Below, piece by piece: positions 47,121-55,893 of a stretch of DNA of 64,000 bases (its first letter is position 1; each line of letters opens with the position of its first letter). The stretch lies in assembly GCA_018266875.1 (NCBI GenBank), contig JAFDZR010000016.1:19111-83110 (forward strand). Direction: 5' to 3'. The translations under genes and the position numbers were made by a program. Under the pieces are notes generated by a model. The model saw only the letters and a list, made by a program, of their open reading frames with translations. It had not been told where the DNA came from and did no database searches. Source of the DNA: Bacteroidota bacterium. GTDB lineage: Bacteria; Bacteroidota; Ignavibacteria; Tepidaquicellales; Tepidaquicellaceae.

Positions 47121-48238
47121 ATGAAGGATTTTAAGTTGTAAAAAGAATTCTTTAAAAACTCTTATACCCCGCTTCTGTCATTCATAGTCTCCGGGAATAA
47201 TTCTGCAGAGTACAGGTCAATGTATCTTACTGATATCATTCCGTTAAAGAAACTTCAGGAACAGCTTCATCCTAATCATCAGGTCAGTAAATAATCATAA
47301 ATTCCGGAAAATATTATAATAATAGATCGTCAAGTCAAATGTAAAAAAACACGTTTTGTGAAAATTTTTTTACTGACGGGGTTCAAAGTGGCTTTGGCGC
47401 TGGGTTTGCGGGGATGGGGGGAAATTAATTTTTTTTGAATTTTTGAATAATTTGCGCTGATGCTGGTGTTATCAAAAAGTTTGCTCCCGGTAGAGTCTCC
47501 CAGCTCTTTGGGGACTCTGCCGGTTAAGTAACTTTTTTAGCATTCACTTAATTTTAATATTCGGCGGAGTCCCTGAAACACACAGGTGACTCCGCCGGTG
47601 GAAATAATATTTTAAGGAATTATTTTTAATCTTAAGGTAATATTTCTACCGATTTTTTTTTTAAAAAGAACTATAAAATTTTTTTAATGTATATATTCAC
47701 ACTTAACATTGTATAAACTCAATATTTTCAGAGGGGGAATTTTTATGCCTTTTTTATTAAAAACGATTTTCAATAAATTTGCAAAATTAAAAAAGTTCTT
47801 ACAGATATGACTGACAGGAAGTGTAAATATAAGATTTCCCCCAAACTCTCCTATACTTATACCAAAGACAAGATAAAAAACTGTTCTATGAAATAGTTTT
47901 ATTATCGTTCTTTTTAAAAAAAGATAACATAATATTTAACGAAAACAATTTATTTCACAGATGAAATATTTCCTTTATTTCATTCGGGTGAAATAACTAT
48001 ATATTTTTAAATAAATTTAAAAGATGGTGACCATGAATCCACCAGATAAGAAAAAGTAATAAAAAAAGCAGACGAGGGATTCCAAAACAAGCGGGCAGCG
48101 AGTTTTAAGAATAATATTAATACTTATAAAGGTATTAAACCCTGTCTGCTTTTAAATTAATTAAGTATATAATAAATAACGAATAGAAATATAAAAACTT
48201 CAATTATTATTAAAAATTCCAATTTTAAAAAAAATATT
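47121..48238. other. Gene-poor interval with stem-loops
   Basis: No credible gene. Two GC-rich stem-loops stand out: 47487-47523 (CCGGTAGAGTCTCCC / GGGGACTCTGCCGG, imperfect) and 47562-47597 (CGGCGGAGTC / GACTCCGCCG, perfect 10 bp). Near the right end a very short frame MNPPDKKK (48032-48058) lies before a long-range pairing of AAAAAGCAGACGAGGG (48063-48078) with CCCTGTCTGCTTTT (48140-48153). This could be a leader or a terminator for transcription approaching 48239. The remainder is AT-rich and featureless. Confidence 0.5.
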
Positions 48239-49546
48239 ATGCATAGAAAAATACTATTTATATTAATAATGATTTCAGGAATATCCTTCGGACAAGATTT
48301 AAGCCCTCTCATTGCACCTTTAACAACAAATCAATTAATAGACAGACCACTATTATTCAGAGATCTACAAAATAATCTTAGCACTGAAATTGGGTCTGTA
48401 AAACCGGGTCTTCAAGTCAATTATCTAAATAAAAAGCTTAAAGATCTAAGAGCATTATCAATAGATAAAATTGGGAAAATAAAATTAGTTTTAGAGTCTT
48501 CAGATAATTTAAATTACAAATTAATTCTTAGATTAGGAGGTGAATTATCTTCAGACATAACAATTATAGAGAAAGTTAATTTAAACGATATATCAGTAAA
48601 TAAAATATTCGATAATTTAGAAGTTAAATTAGACTTTTTTATTAATGAAAAAATTTTTGAAAAAGCTTTTGCAATTACAGAATTAAATAACAAAACTTAT
48701 TTAAAAAATACAATTTTGAAATTAACTTTTACATTTTTGAAAAATTCAGATCTTTCCGGAAATATTTTTGGATTACCTTCAGAGACAGAAGATAATATTG
48801 ATGATAAGGACCTTCAAGAAAACCTTTCTAAACTAATAAGTATGCAAATTATAAATTATGTTAAAAATAAAATTAATTTATATATAAACCTTGATCAAAT
48901 TCCAAATGGAGAAAATAATACTAAATTAGTAATTGAAAATATTAATGAACAAATTCAAAATGTTACAGGAATAATAAATACTTTATATTCTGATGCTGAA
49001 CGAGAGATCTTTTCACTTGTTGATAAATTCAGCAAAACACTTGTTTCTGGAAATATTGGATTAGCAATATCTCAAGGAAGTGGAAATTTCTCAGGGGGAA
49101 TACAATTTGCCTGGAATTTTAGTAGCGTGTTTCAGGGTGGAGCTTATTTAAATGGACAATTTAATGGAGGTGATTCTACAAAACCTATGAATTCTTTGGT
49201 GGCTCTTCAAACACGATATGCACCTTTTAATAATTTTGAATTTGATGCTGTAATATCGGCTTATTTTGGAGATCGAAATTTTAAAAGTTTTACAAATTAT
49301 GAATTTGGCGGAGGAATGTCTTGGAATCCAACCAGTACATTAATATTTGGAGTAACTTATTTTAAACTTGTTAATTCCAGTTCCAGTAACTCCTCTGTAA
49401 ATGGTTTAAATTGGATACAAACATTAGGATTATATGTAAAAAGTACTGACAAAACTTTGCCAGCAATTGTTTTTGGAAGAAGCTGGCAAAATGATACTTC
49501 TGATTCATTCGGTTTTCAAATTGTTTACCCAATTAATCAACCTTAA
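48239..49546 (+). CDS. Secreted protein with C-terminal barrel-like region
   Basis: 435 aa with signal peptide 1-18 (ISFGQ). Residues 19-270 are a mixed alpha/beta region rich in Asn, Lys and Ile (VNYLNKKLKDLRALSIDKIG). Residues 275-435 look like outer-membrane strands: GNIGLAISQGSGNFSGGIQF, FQGGAYLNGQF, YEFGGGMSWNP and FGFQIVYPI. No known family is recognised. The coding DNA is strongly AT-rich. The next gene starts 10 bp after the stop and also encodes an exported barrel-like protein, so the two are likely an operon and may act together in the envelope. Confidence 0.6.
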   Translation: MHRKILFILIMISGISFGQDLSPLIAPLTTNQLIDRPLLFRDLQNNLSTEIGSVKPGLQVNYLNKKLKDLRALSIDKIGKIKLVLESSDNLNYKLILRLGGELSSDITIIEKVNLNDISVNKIFDNLEVKLDFFINEKIFEKAFAITELNNKTYLKNTILKLTFTFLKNSDLSGNIFGLPSETEDNIDDKDLQENLSKLISMQIINYVKNKINLYINLDQIPNGENNTKLVIENINEQIQNVTGIINTLYSDAEREIFSLVDKFSKTLVSGNIGLAISQGSGNFSGGIQFAWNFSSVFQGGAYLNGQFNGGDSTKPMNSLVALQTRYAPFNNFEFDAVISAYFGDRNFKSFTNYEFGGGMSWNPTSTLIFGVTYFKLVNSSSSNSSVNGLNWIQTLGLYVKSTDKTLPAIVFGRSWQNDTSDSFGFQIVYPINQP

Positions 49547-49556
49547 AGTCAAAAAT

Positions 49557-51068
49557 ATGAAAATCAATATTATTTATTTTATTATAATTTTGTCAGTATT
49601 TAATTGCAAAATTTTAATGTCCCAAATTAATGATGATGACAATATAATAAGCTATTATGCAGTAGGTAATTCACTTGACGGTCAACCGTTGATCGACACA
49701 AAAAATTCATTAAGATTCTTTCCTGTATATCAGTTCAGAAATAAAATGCAAAAGGTAAATGTCCGGGTTTATGTTGGTTCGACTATATGGGATAGAAATG
49801 CAATTAAAAGTGAAGACGGATCCTTCTGGCAGGCAGGATTACCGGATTTTAAGCTTGGTGAAGCAATTCAGAGGCTTGAAGTTGAAACTCAAATGATATT
49901 TGGCTTATATGAAAATGACGGTTATAATTCGGATAACAAATTGAAAAATTATATTGAACTAATTAACAGATCTCAAAATAATCTTATAAATTCGGAAAAT
50001 GAATTTACAAATCTTTCTGAAGAAGTAACCAATAAATTTAAAAATAAATCTGAAGGTATATCTTCTCAATTAGATCAAATATTATTATCATTGAAAGAAA
50101 TTCAAAATGATAATTCAAATAATAAAAAAAGAAAAGAATTTAATCAAAATATTGAAAATGACCTTAATAAGTTAAAAAGTGATCTCGAAAATAAGGTAAT
50201 CATACCATTAAAAAATGAAATTGAAAAACCTGACAGTGAAAATAATTCAAGTTTAGATACTCTATTAACTGAAGTAAACAACAATGTAAAGTTTATTAAA
50301 TCTGATCTGGAAGAATTGTCAAAAAAGAATTTTTATGATGGTGAGGCAAGTATTTTAAAGGATAATATTGAAAAAATGAAAAATGTTTTGAACGAAATTA
50401 ATAGTTCTTTTGGAAATTTAATTGGAAACAATAGTTTGAAATTTGCCGATAAAATTGCTGAAAATATTAATAAATTACAAAACTCCAAAGACTCTCTAAG
50501 AAATTATATATTTCAGGAAATTACCTCTCAGTTGACTGATTCAAATCTAAGCGGACCAAGTATTCGTAAATCAGATATTGTAATTAAAATTGACAATAAT
50601 AATAATATTATTGTAAATATGTTGTACAGAAATTATAAAACTACATTAAGACAATTACCTGCACTTGATCCTGCAGAAAGACTTGGAATATTCAGAGTGA
50701 GATATATCCCGTTTCCAGTTGTCGGAAATAAATTGTACAGACCTTTAACAGATAATTCACTAGCTGTTTTTGAAATTGGAATTGGGTTTGGAGACGTAGC
50801 AGTCACCGGAGATGAATTTATTAAGCCAACTTTGTCATTTGACAGACTTGGTGTCGCTTTTGCTATATCAAATAAATTATTTGACAGTTCTGCTCAAATT
50901 GTAGCATTAGCTTTAACTTATGATTTTAATGTATATGGTAGTATAGGAGCAGGGGTAAATTTCATTGATCCTGAAGGAAATCAGAAACTTAAAACATATT
51001 TCAGCTTTGGAATAAATAAAAAGGCTTTTGAATTTCTCGTGGTTAACATAGCAAAAATTTTTAATTGA
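49557..51068 (+). CDS. Exported coiled-coil protein with C-terminal barrel-like region
   Basis: 503 aa from ATG 49557. The open frame extends to a TTG at 49467 within the preceding gene, but the ATG directly precedes a good signal peptide (KINIIYFIIILSVF, cleavage near ILMSQ), so it is chosen. Residues 150-335 are highly charged and predicted coiled coil (NLINSENEFTNLSEEVTNKF, LNKLKSDLENKV). Residues 370-503 are beta-rich with hydrophobic/aromatic alternation (FEIGIGFGDVAVTG, ALALTYDFNVYGSIGAGV). The family is unknown. It pairs with the upstream barrel-like gene. Confidence 0.6.
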   Translation: MKINIIYFIIILSVFNCKILMSQINDDDNIISYYAVGNSLDGQPLIDTKNSLRFFPVYQFRNKMQKVNVRVYVGSTIWDRNAIKSEDGSFWQAGLPDFKLGEAIQRLEVETQMIFGLYENDGYNSDNKLKNYIELINRSQNNLINSENEFTNLSEEVTNKFKNKSEGISSQLDQILLSLKEIQNDNSNNKKRKEFNQNIENDLNKLKSDLENKVIIPLKNEIEKPDSENNSSLDTLLTEVNNNVKFIKSDLEELSKKNFYDGEASILKDNIEKMKNVLNEINSSFGNLIGNNSLKFADKIAENINKLQNSKDSLRNYIFQEITSQLTDSNLSGPSIRKSDIVIKIDNNNNIIVNMLYRNYKTTLRQLPALDPAERLGIFRVRYIPFPVVGNKLYRPLTDNSLAVFEIGIGFGDVAVTGDEFIKPTLSFDRLGVAFAISNKLFDSSAQIVALALTYDFNVYGSIGAGVNFIDPEGNQKLKTYFSFGINKKAFEFLVVNIAKIFN

Positions 51069-51107
51069 TAATTTTATTTTGAATAAATTTGATACGATAT
51101 GTTTTAT

Positions 51108-51136
51108 CTCCTTCCCAACTTGGGTTTGGGAAGGAG
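51108..51136. repeat. Palindrome resembling the flanking array unit
   Basis: An 11-bp perfect inverted repeat (CTCCTTCCCAA, 7-nt loop, TTGGGAAGGAG) lies 39 bp after the stop at 51068. The core TTCCCAA/TTGGGAA matches the island-border palindrome, but the outer arms differ. It could act as a terminator, although no T run follows. Confidence 0.6.
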
Positions 51137-51141
51137 GATAA

Positions 51142-51326
51142 ATGAAATCAAAAAAGAATCAGCACGTAGTTCCAGTTGATGAGAAGTGGGCGGTTAAGAG
51201 AGAAATAAATTCCCCCGGATAAAGATCACAAAGACAAAACAGGAAGCTGTCGATAAAGCCAGACTGATCGCGATAAATCAAAAGACGGAACTTGTGATGC
51301 ACAACAGAGACGGAAAGATAAGGTGA
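51142..51326 (+). pseudogene. DUF2188 gene broken by a frameshift
   Basis: ATG 51142, preceded by AAGGAGG at 51131-51137, reads MKSKKNQHVVPVDEKWAVKR and EINSPG and then stops. In another frame KITKTKQEAVDKARLIAINQ then KTELVMHNRDGKIR continues to TGA 51324-51326. Joined, this is the DUF2188 family (small, about 70 residues, function unknown), whose members read KNQHVVPH..WAVK...A.K.A..IA.NQ.SELVIHGRDGKIR. At least one indel around 51215-51225 separates the parts. The GC level is host-like. No other gene lies between 51069 and 51447. Confidence 0.8.
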
Positions 51327-51447
51327 AATAAATAATACAGGAAATATGGAATTAAATAAAAAAAGCATTTGAAGACTTAGTGGAGTCCCTAGAAAAATTT
51401 TTCGGTTTCAAAAAACATTTTTTTTAAAATAAACTAATTATAATAAA

Positions 51448-52092
51448 ATGAATAAATCAGAAAAAGCTCTTTTGATAATTTCAGAATTATCTGATGCAAA
51501 AAAAATTGTTTCAAAGCCTTTAAAAGAAGTATATGAATTAATTGAGCAAATCGGAATCAAAAAAGGTATTTATTATATGAAAGATGATTATGGTAACATA
51601 AAAACTCTTACTGGGAGTCAAGCAACTTATACTAAATTTATAAATGTTCTAAAGGATTTAAGTAAAAATTACAAAGTAATAGATGTAATAGTTCACCTTC
51701 ATGGAGATCCTATGAATTTATATTTTTCAGATGGGATTAAAAAAAGTTCGGATATAAGTATAGGAATAACAAACTTAAATATTGGAGAAAAATTAAGATT
51801 TCTTTATTCAACAGCTTGTTATGGTGCAAAGCACGCAGACGATTTTGTTAATGCCGGATTTAAATGTGCAAGTGGAGCAAATTGCATTAATATGAATCCG
51901 GGAACAGAGTATCAGAGATTTTTAATATACTGGACTGTTGGATATCCTTTTGCAAATGCTTTAAACGAAGCTTCAGATCCAATTATCAATAAAGTTGTAG
52001 ATACTGCTGGCAAAATTGGTTTTTCTGGATGTGTAGACAGTAATAAAATAATTAGGGGAACAAATAAATATGTCAATAAAAATAGTATTTAA
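51448..52092 (+). CDS. Putative clan CD (caspase-like) cysteine peptidase-fold protein
   Basis: 214 aa, no signal peptide. Residues 78-87 read VIDVIVHLHGD, with His85-Gly86 at the end of a hydrophobic strand. Residues 117-127 read RFLYSTACYGA, with Cys124 at the end of the next strand. In caspases, gingipains, CHAT and related clan CD peptidases the catalytic His (before Gly) and Cys (after Ala) sit exactly so, about 40 residues apart; here the spacing is 39. The strand order and the NLYFSDG turn also fit. No adaptor or death-effector domain is attached. The assignment is an inference from this signature. The AT-rich gene stands alone between the DUF2188 pseudogene and an empty interval. Confidence 0.5.
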   Translation: MNKSEKALLIISELSDAKKIVSKPLKEVYELIEQIGIKKGIYYMKDDYGNIKTLTGSQATYTKFINVLKDLSKNYKVIDVIVHLHGDPMNLYFSDGIKKSSDISIGITNLNIGEKLRFLYSTACYGAKHADDFVNAGFKCASGANCINMNPGTEYQRFLIYWTVGYPFANALNEASDPIINKVVDTAGKIGFSGCVDSNKIIRGTNKYVNKNSI

Positions 52093-52790
52093 CTTGTTGA
52101 AAATTTTTTCAATGGATTCTCAAAGATATAGCCAGCTAGTATAATTTTACTTTCTATAATTTTAAAGTAAGGAGTTAGCCCATTGTGGATTACCATTTTT
52201 TGGTTTTAAATTTCATTTTATAGCAAATAGGAAATAGAAAGTAATTGAAACAGGCAAATCGAATGTAAATATTATCTAAATTTAGTTTAGGAATAGGGAT
52301 ATTAATTTTTGCGATTGCAATATATTATTTACTTTTTAATTAAGTATGAAATTCCCACCGTTGTTTGTGTTTTCAAAAAGTTTGCTATAATAGATCTTCA
52401 TATTACTATCTCCGCTTGTGCTGACTTTTTGATCGCCGGCAAAAGTGCCGGCAAAGTCTGCTGCATTAATTGCTAGAAGAAACATATTAAATCTTCACTC
52501 AATCATCACTCAATCTTCAATAATTACAAATTCTTATTTAGACAAACACAATTTTTATAAATTATATCCGATGAAATAAAATAATTCACAGCTGAAATTG
52601 ACAAGTTTACGTTTGTTGCTGGTCACGCCCGCTGCGCTCACTAAGACCAGCAAAGGGGAAATAATATCTGCATCTACTGAATCTCAAATTTAGAATGAGA
52701 TTATATTTTCTAAAATATAGTACTGATTAATATTATCTGAAAATATATTTTGTAATTGATTTAAATTAATACTTTTAATAAATCACCTTC
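52093..52790. other. Gene-poor interval with hairpins
   Basis: No supported gene. A GCCGGC hairpin lies at 52435-52452, and a copy of the dispersed hairpin element at 52616-52653. TCAAAAAGTTTGCT occurs at 52373-52386 and again at 47472-47485 of the other gene-poor interval. A stop-free run at about 52271-52342 would encode a single hydrophobic helix but has no start codon. Confidence 0.5.
52616..52653 (-). repeat. Dispersed hairpin element, copy 2
   Basis: A 9-bp perfect stem TTGCTGGTC/GACCAGCAA. Read on the minus strand the body is GGTCTTAGTGAGCGCAGCGG then GCGTGACCA, nearly the same as the element at 8242-8273 (GGTCTTAGTGAGAGAAGCGA then GCGTGACCA). Confidence 0.65.
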
Positions 52791-53969
52791 ATGGCTGAAA
52801 AAGCATACATAACTCCGAAAGTATTTAAGTGGGCTAGGGAATCTGCAAGAATTTCTGAAGAATCTGCAGCTGCTAAAGTAAAGGTTTCTGTAGAGAAACT
52901 AAAAGAATGGGAAGAAGGGACAAATCAACCAACAATCAATCAGGCTCAAAAATTAGCTAAAGCTTACAAAAGACCATTTGCTATTTTTTTCTTTCCTGAT
53001 ATTCCAAGAGATTTTCAGCCACTGCAGGATTTCAGAAAAACCGGTTCTAAATTATTAAGCACATCTTCTATATTCATTATTCGCGAGATTCAGCAAAAGC
53101 AGTCTTGGATCAGTGAAATGAATCAGGAAAACAATGAAAATGAAATATCATTCGTTGGGAAATTTTCTCTAAATGATAATCCTGAAAAAGTTGCAGAAGA
53201 TATTTTGAATGTCTTAAAAATTACACCCGGTAAATACGAAAATGATAATCCTATTAAGGAGTGGATAACTAAAGCAGAATCAAAAGGTATCTTTATTTCC
53301 CGAACCAGTTTTATTCATTCAAGATTAAAACTCGATTCAGAAGAAATTCAGGGTTTTGCAATTGCAGACCCTTATGCTCCATTTGTTTTTATTAATTCTG
53401 ACGACTGGAATGCTCCGCAGTTATTTACTTTGGTTCACGAACTTGCTCATATCTGGATTGCTGAAACAGGGATTTCAAATGATGTAGAACCCAGATTATT
53501 AAAGGATAAAAATTATCATACGGTTGAATTGTTCTGCAATGAAGTTGCAGCTAGTACTTTGATACCAGAGAATTATATATCCACTTTAGATGGAAAAACT
53601 TTTGATGATTCAAAAGCAATATTTAAAGCATCAAGAATATTAGGCGTAAGTTCTTTTGCATTTTTAGTAAGAGCTTTAAATTTAGGTATAATTTCTTTTT
53701 CAAAATATAATGATTTAAAAAAGGAAGCTGACAAAGATTTCTCAGCTTTTTTAAAAAGACAACAGGAAAAAAAAGCAAAACAAAAAGAAAAAGATAACAA
53801 TGGCGGACCAAGTTATTACCTGCTTCAATTAAACAGGAACAGCAGATTATTTACACAAACTGTTTTAGATGCATACAACGGAGGTGCAATAGAGCCTTCA
53901 TATGCAAGTAATCTTCTAAATGTTAGGATTAATAAATTTCAAAAATTAGAAGCTCAATTATATAAATGA
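52791..53969 (+). CDS. XRE-family regulator with ImmA/IrrE metallopeptidase domain
   Basis: 392 aa. An N-terminal helix-turn-helix (about residues 10-65; SEESAAAKVKVSVEKLKEWE) binds DNA. The ImmA/IrrE domain has the zinc motif HELAHIW (His216-Glu217, His220) and a third ligand in ELFCNEVAA (Glu251). Such proteins repress, and relieve repression by cleavage, in toxin-antitoxin and mobile-element control. The stop overlaps the start of the DUF4411 PIN gene by 4 bp; this pairing recurs widely as a toxin-antitoxin module, with this gene as antitoxin. Confidence 0.93.
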   Translation: MAEKAYITPKVFKWARESARISEESAAAKVKVSVEKLKEWEEGTNQPTINQAQKLAKAYKRPFAIFFFPDIPRDFQPLQDFRKTGSKLLSTSSIFIIREIQQKQSWISEMNQENNENEISFVGKFSLNDNPEKVAEDILNVLKITPGKYENDNPIKEWITKAESKGIFISRTSFIHSRLKLDSEEIQGFAIADPYAPFVFINSDDWNAPQLFTLVHELAHIWIAETGISNDVEPRLLKDKNYHTVELFCNEVAASTLIPENYISTLDGKTFDDSKAIFKASRILGVSSFAFLVRALNLGIISFSKYNDLKKEADKDFSAFLKRQQEKKAKQKEKDNNGGPSYYLLQLNRNSRLFTQTVLDAYNGGAIEPSYASNLLNVRINKFQKLEAQLYK

Positions 53970-54469
53970 GTGAGAAAGAAGAGATATATTGTTTGGATAC
54001 GAATATTCTTATCCAGCCCTGGACAACTTATTACTCACCGGAATTTTGTCCGGACTTCTGGGAAATTTTAAAACAACTTGGAAATCAGAACAGAATATTT
54101 ATTTGTACTGAAGTATATGATGAAATAAAGAAAACAGAAGATGATTTATATAAATGGTTAAAGGATTCAAAAATTCCGGTAAAAAAAACTTCAGAGGCTG
54201 TTATCAATTGTTTGAAAGATATTAATTCAAATCCCATACATTTAAAATTAGCAGATAATACAAAAAGCCGTTCACTGGCTGATCCCTGGGTCATTGCTCA
54301 CGCTATGAATCAAAAAGCTGTAGTTGTAACAAAAGAAGAAAAAATCACTGCAGAAAATTCGCCAAAAATAAAAATCCCGAATGTTTGTGATAATATGAAA
54401 GTAAGGTGGATTAATGATTTTGGTTTTATTAAAGAAGTTGGTATTAAATTTTCGTGTCAAATAGTATAA
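53966..54469 (+). CDS. DUF4411 PIN-domain toxin
   Basis: 167 aa. PIN-fold acidic residues appear in order: Asp11 in YCLDTNILIQPW, Glu49 in ICTEVYDEI, and Asp106 in SLADPWVIAHA, with the following VVTKEEK strand. PIN toxins are metal-dependent ribonucleases. DUF4411 members are typically encoded right after a XRE-ImmA gene, as here (ATGA overlap), where they form the toxin half of the module. Confidence 0.92.
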   Translation: MSEKEEIYCLDTNILIQPWTTYYSPEFCPDFWEILKQLGNQNRIFICTEVYDEIKKTEDDLYKWLKDSKIPVKKTSEAVINCLKDINSNPIHLKLADNTKSRSLADPWVIAHAMNQKAVVVTKEEKITAENSPKIKIPNVCDNMKVRWINDFGFIKEVGIKFSCQIV

Positions 54470-54504
54470 TGTTTTAAAAAAATTATAGTAACCTAAGTTA
54501 AATT

Positions 54505-55590
54505 ATGAGCTTCTGGAAAATTGAATCAGATAAAAAACCTGAAAAAGTATCAAGTACAAAATTAAAAAACGAACATATACTTGAAAAGCATCTTGAAAAT
54601 TGGGTAGCAGGATGTATTGAAATTCTTGAAGAACCACTTTTAATTATTGGAAGACAAGTTATAATCCCAAATGTAAAAGACAGATTGGATTTACTTGCCT
54701 TAGATCCAAATGGAAATGCAGTTATTATTGAACTTAAAAGAGGTAAAATGAATGACCCAGTTGATATGCAGGCTTTACGCTACGCGAGTTATTTATCTAA
54801 ATGGGATTATAGTGATTTTGAAAATCAAGCAAAATCTTATTTAAGTACTGATGATGAATTTAATTTTAATGAGATTTATGAAAAATTTTGTATCCAATCC
54901 GGTGTTGATGAAATTCCTGACATCAATGGAAATCAAAGAATTATAATAGTAGGATCAGAAGTAAAAGATAAATTAGGAAGTGTTGCTTTATGGTTGTATG
55001 ATCACAATATAGATATTAAAGTTATTGAGATTGATAGTTTTAAAGAAGGAGATGCAATACTAATTCAACCCAGGATAATTATTCCATTGGAAGTTAATAA
55101 ATTTTCTGATGTCGGCAAAGCAGCCAAGGGTGATGTTTCTAAGCCTTGGATTAATTCCGGAAAGTCTTGGCATTTAGAAAAACGGATGAAAATTAAAACC
55201 AAAGAATTATTTTTACAATTAGATAATTTAATCCAGGATAACATACCAGTTCAAGGACCTAACTATAATCAAAAAAGTTATATTTCATATCAGTCTGGTA
55301 ATCATAACTGGCTTTTAGTTCGTTCAAAAGCTAATAGTCTATTATTACAATTTGCTGTGAAAGCAAAATCAATGAATAGTAAGAAAATTGCTGAAAAATT
55401 AAATGTTGAGATTTTTGATGCGGAAGATTCACTTTCTGAGAAACTTAGTCTTCCAAGTTCAATTATTATAAAAAATCGAAATGAGACATCTGATAGAATT
55501 TATCTTCGAATTAAAGAAGACTTTGATTTAAACAATCCGGAATTTTTAGATTTTTTAAAAAATACTATAAAAAATTCTTCAAAAACATGA
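54505..55590 (+). CDS. NucS-like PD-(D/E)xK nuclease domain protein
   Basis: 361 aa. Residues 45-105 carry a PD-(D/E)xK core: Asp62 in KDRLDLLALD, Glu76-x-Lys78 in VIIELKRGK, and the helix DPVDMQALRYASYLSKWD with Gln89. This is the NucS/DUF91 nuclease pattern. The C-terminal half (about 210-355) resembles the DUF5655-type domain that follows such nucleases. The cleavage target is unknown; NucS proteins act on mismatches or branched DNA, whereas island-borne relatives may be defence nucleases. It starts 35 bp after the PIN gene in the same direction, and is AT-rich like its neighbours. Confidence 0.82.
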   Translation: MSFWKIESDKKPEKVSSTKLKNEHILEKHLENWVAGCIEILEEPLLIIGRQVIIPNVKDRLDLLALDPNGNAVIIELKRGKMNDPVDMQALRYASYLSKWDYSDFENQAKSYLSTDDEFNFNEIYEKFCIQSGVDEIPDINGNQRIIIVGSEVKDKLGSVALWLYDHNIDIKVIEIDSFKEGDAILIQPRIIIPLEVNKFSDVGKAAKGDVSKPWINSGKSWHLEKRMKIKTKELFLQLDNLIQDNIPVQGPNYNQKSYISYQSGNHNWLLVRSKANSLLLQFAVKAKSMNSKKIAEKLNVEIFDAEDSLSEKLSLPSSIIIKNRNETSDRIYLRIKEDFDLNNPEFLDFLKNTIKNSSKT

Positions 55591-55642
55591 AATTAGTTTA
55601 AATTATATTATGAATTGAATATACTTCAGTACAAATAAATAA

Positions 55643-55885
55643 ATGAACCTAACCCAATACATCACCAGCATCATCTCCCGCTACAAATCCGGCAATGCTA
55701 CAGAACATTCATTCAGAAGCGATCTGCAGCAGCTTATTGAGAGTTTGGTGCCGGAGGTCAGGGCGACGAATGAACCGAAAAGGCAATCGTGCGGCGCGCC
55801 GGATTACATTCTTACGAGAAAAGACATTCCGGTTGGGTTTATTGAGGTGATGGATATCGGTGACAAAAGTTTGTCTGTGATCTGA
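55643..55885 (+). pseudogene. N-terminal fragment of an Eco57I/type ISP-like restriction enzyme
   Basis: 80 aa. It reads YKSGNATEHSFRSDLQQLIE and ATNEPKRQSCGAPDYILTRK, then IPVGFIEVMDIGDKS, and stops. Type IIG/ISP restriction-modification proteins begin in just this way and continue for about 1,000 residues with methylase domains; none follow here. Moreover the PD-(D/E)xK site reads E-V-M where the family has E-x-K, so the nuclease site is lost. Its composition is host-like, in contrast to the AT-rich genes on both sides. Confidence 0.85.
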
Positions 55886-55893
55886 TTTGTTTC

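Noticed and set aside
49467..49556. Upstream extension of the exported coiled-coil protein to TTG 49467
   Set aside because: It lies within the preceding gene and would bury the signal peptide that begins at ATG 49557.
52271..52342. Small hydrophobic peptide of about 23 residues
   Set aside because: One membrane-like helix ending in TAA, but no start codon or ribosome site in frame.
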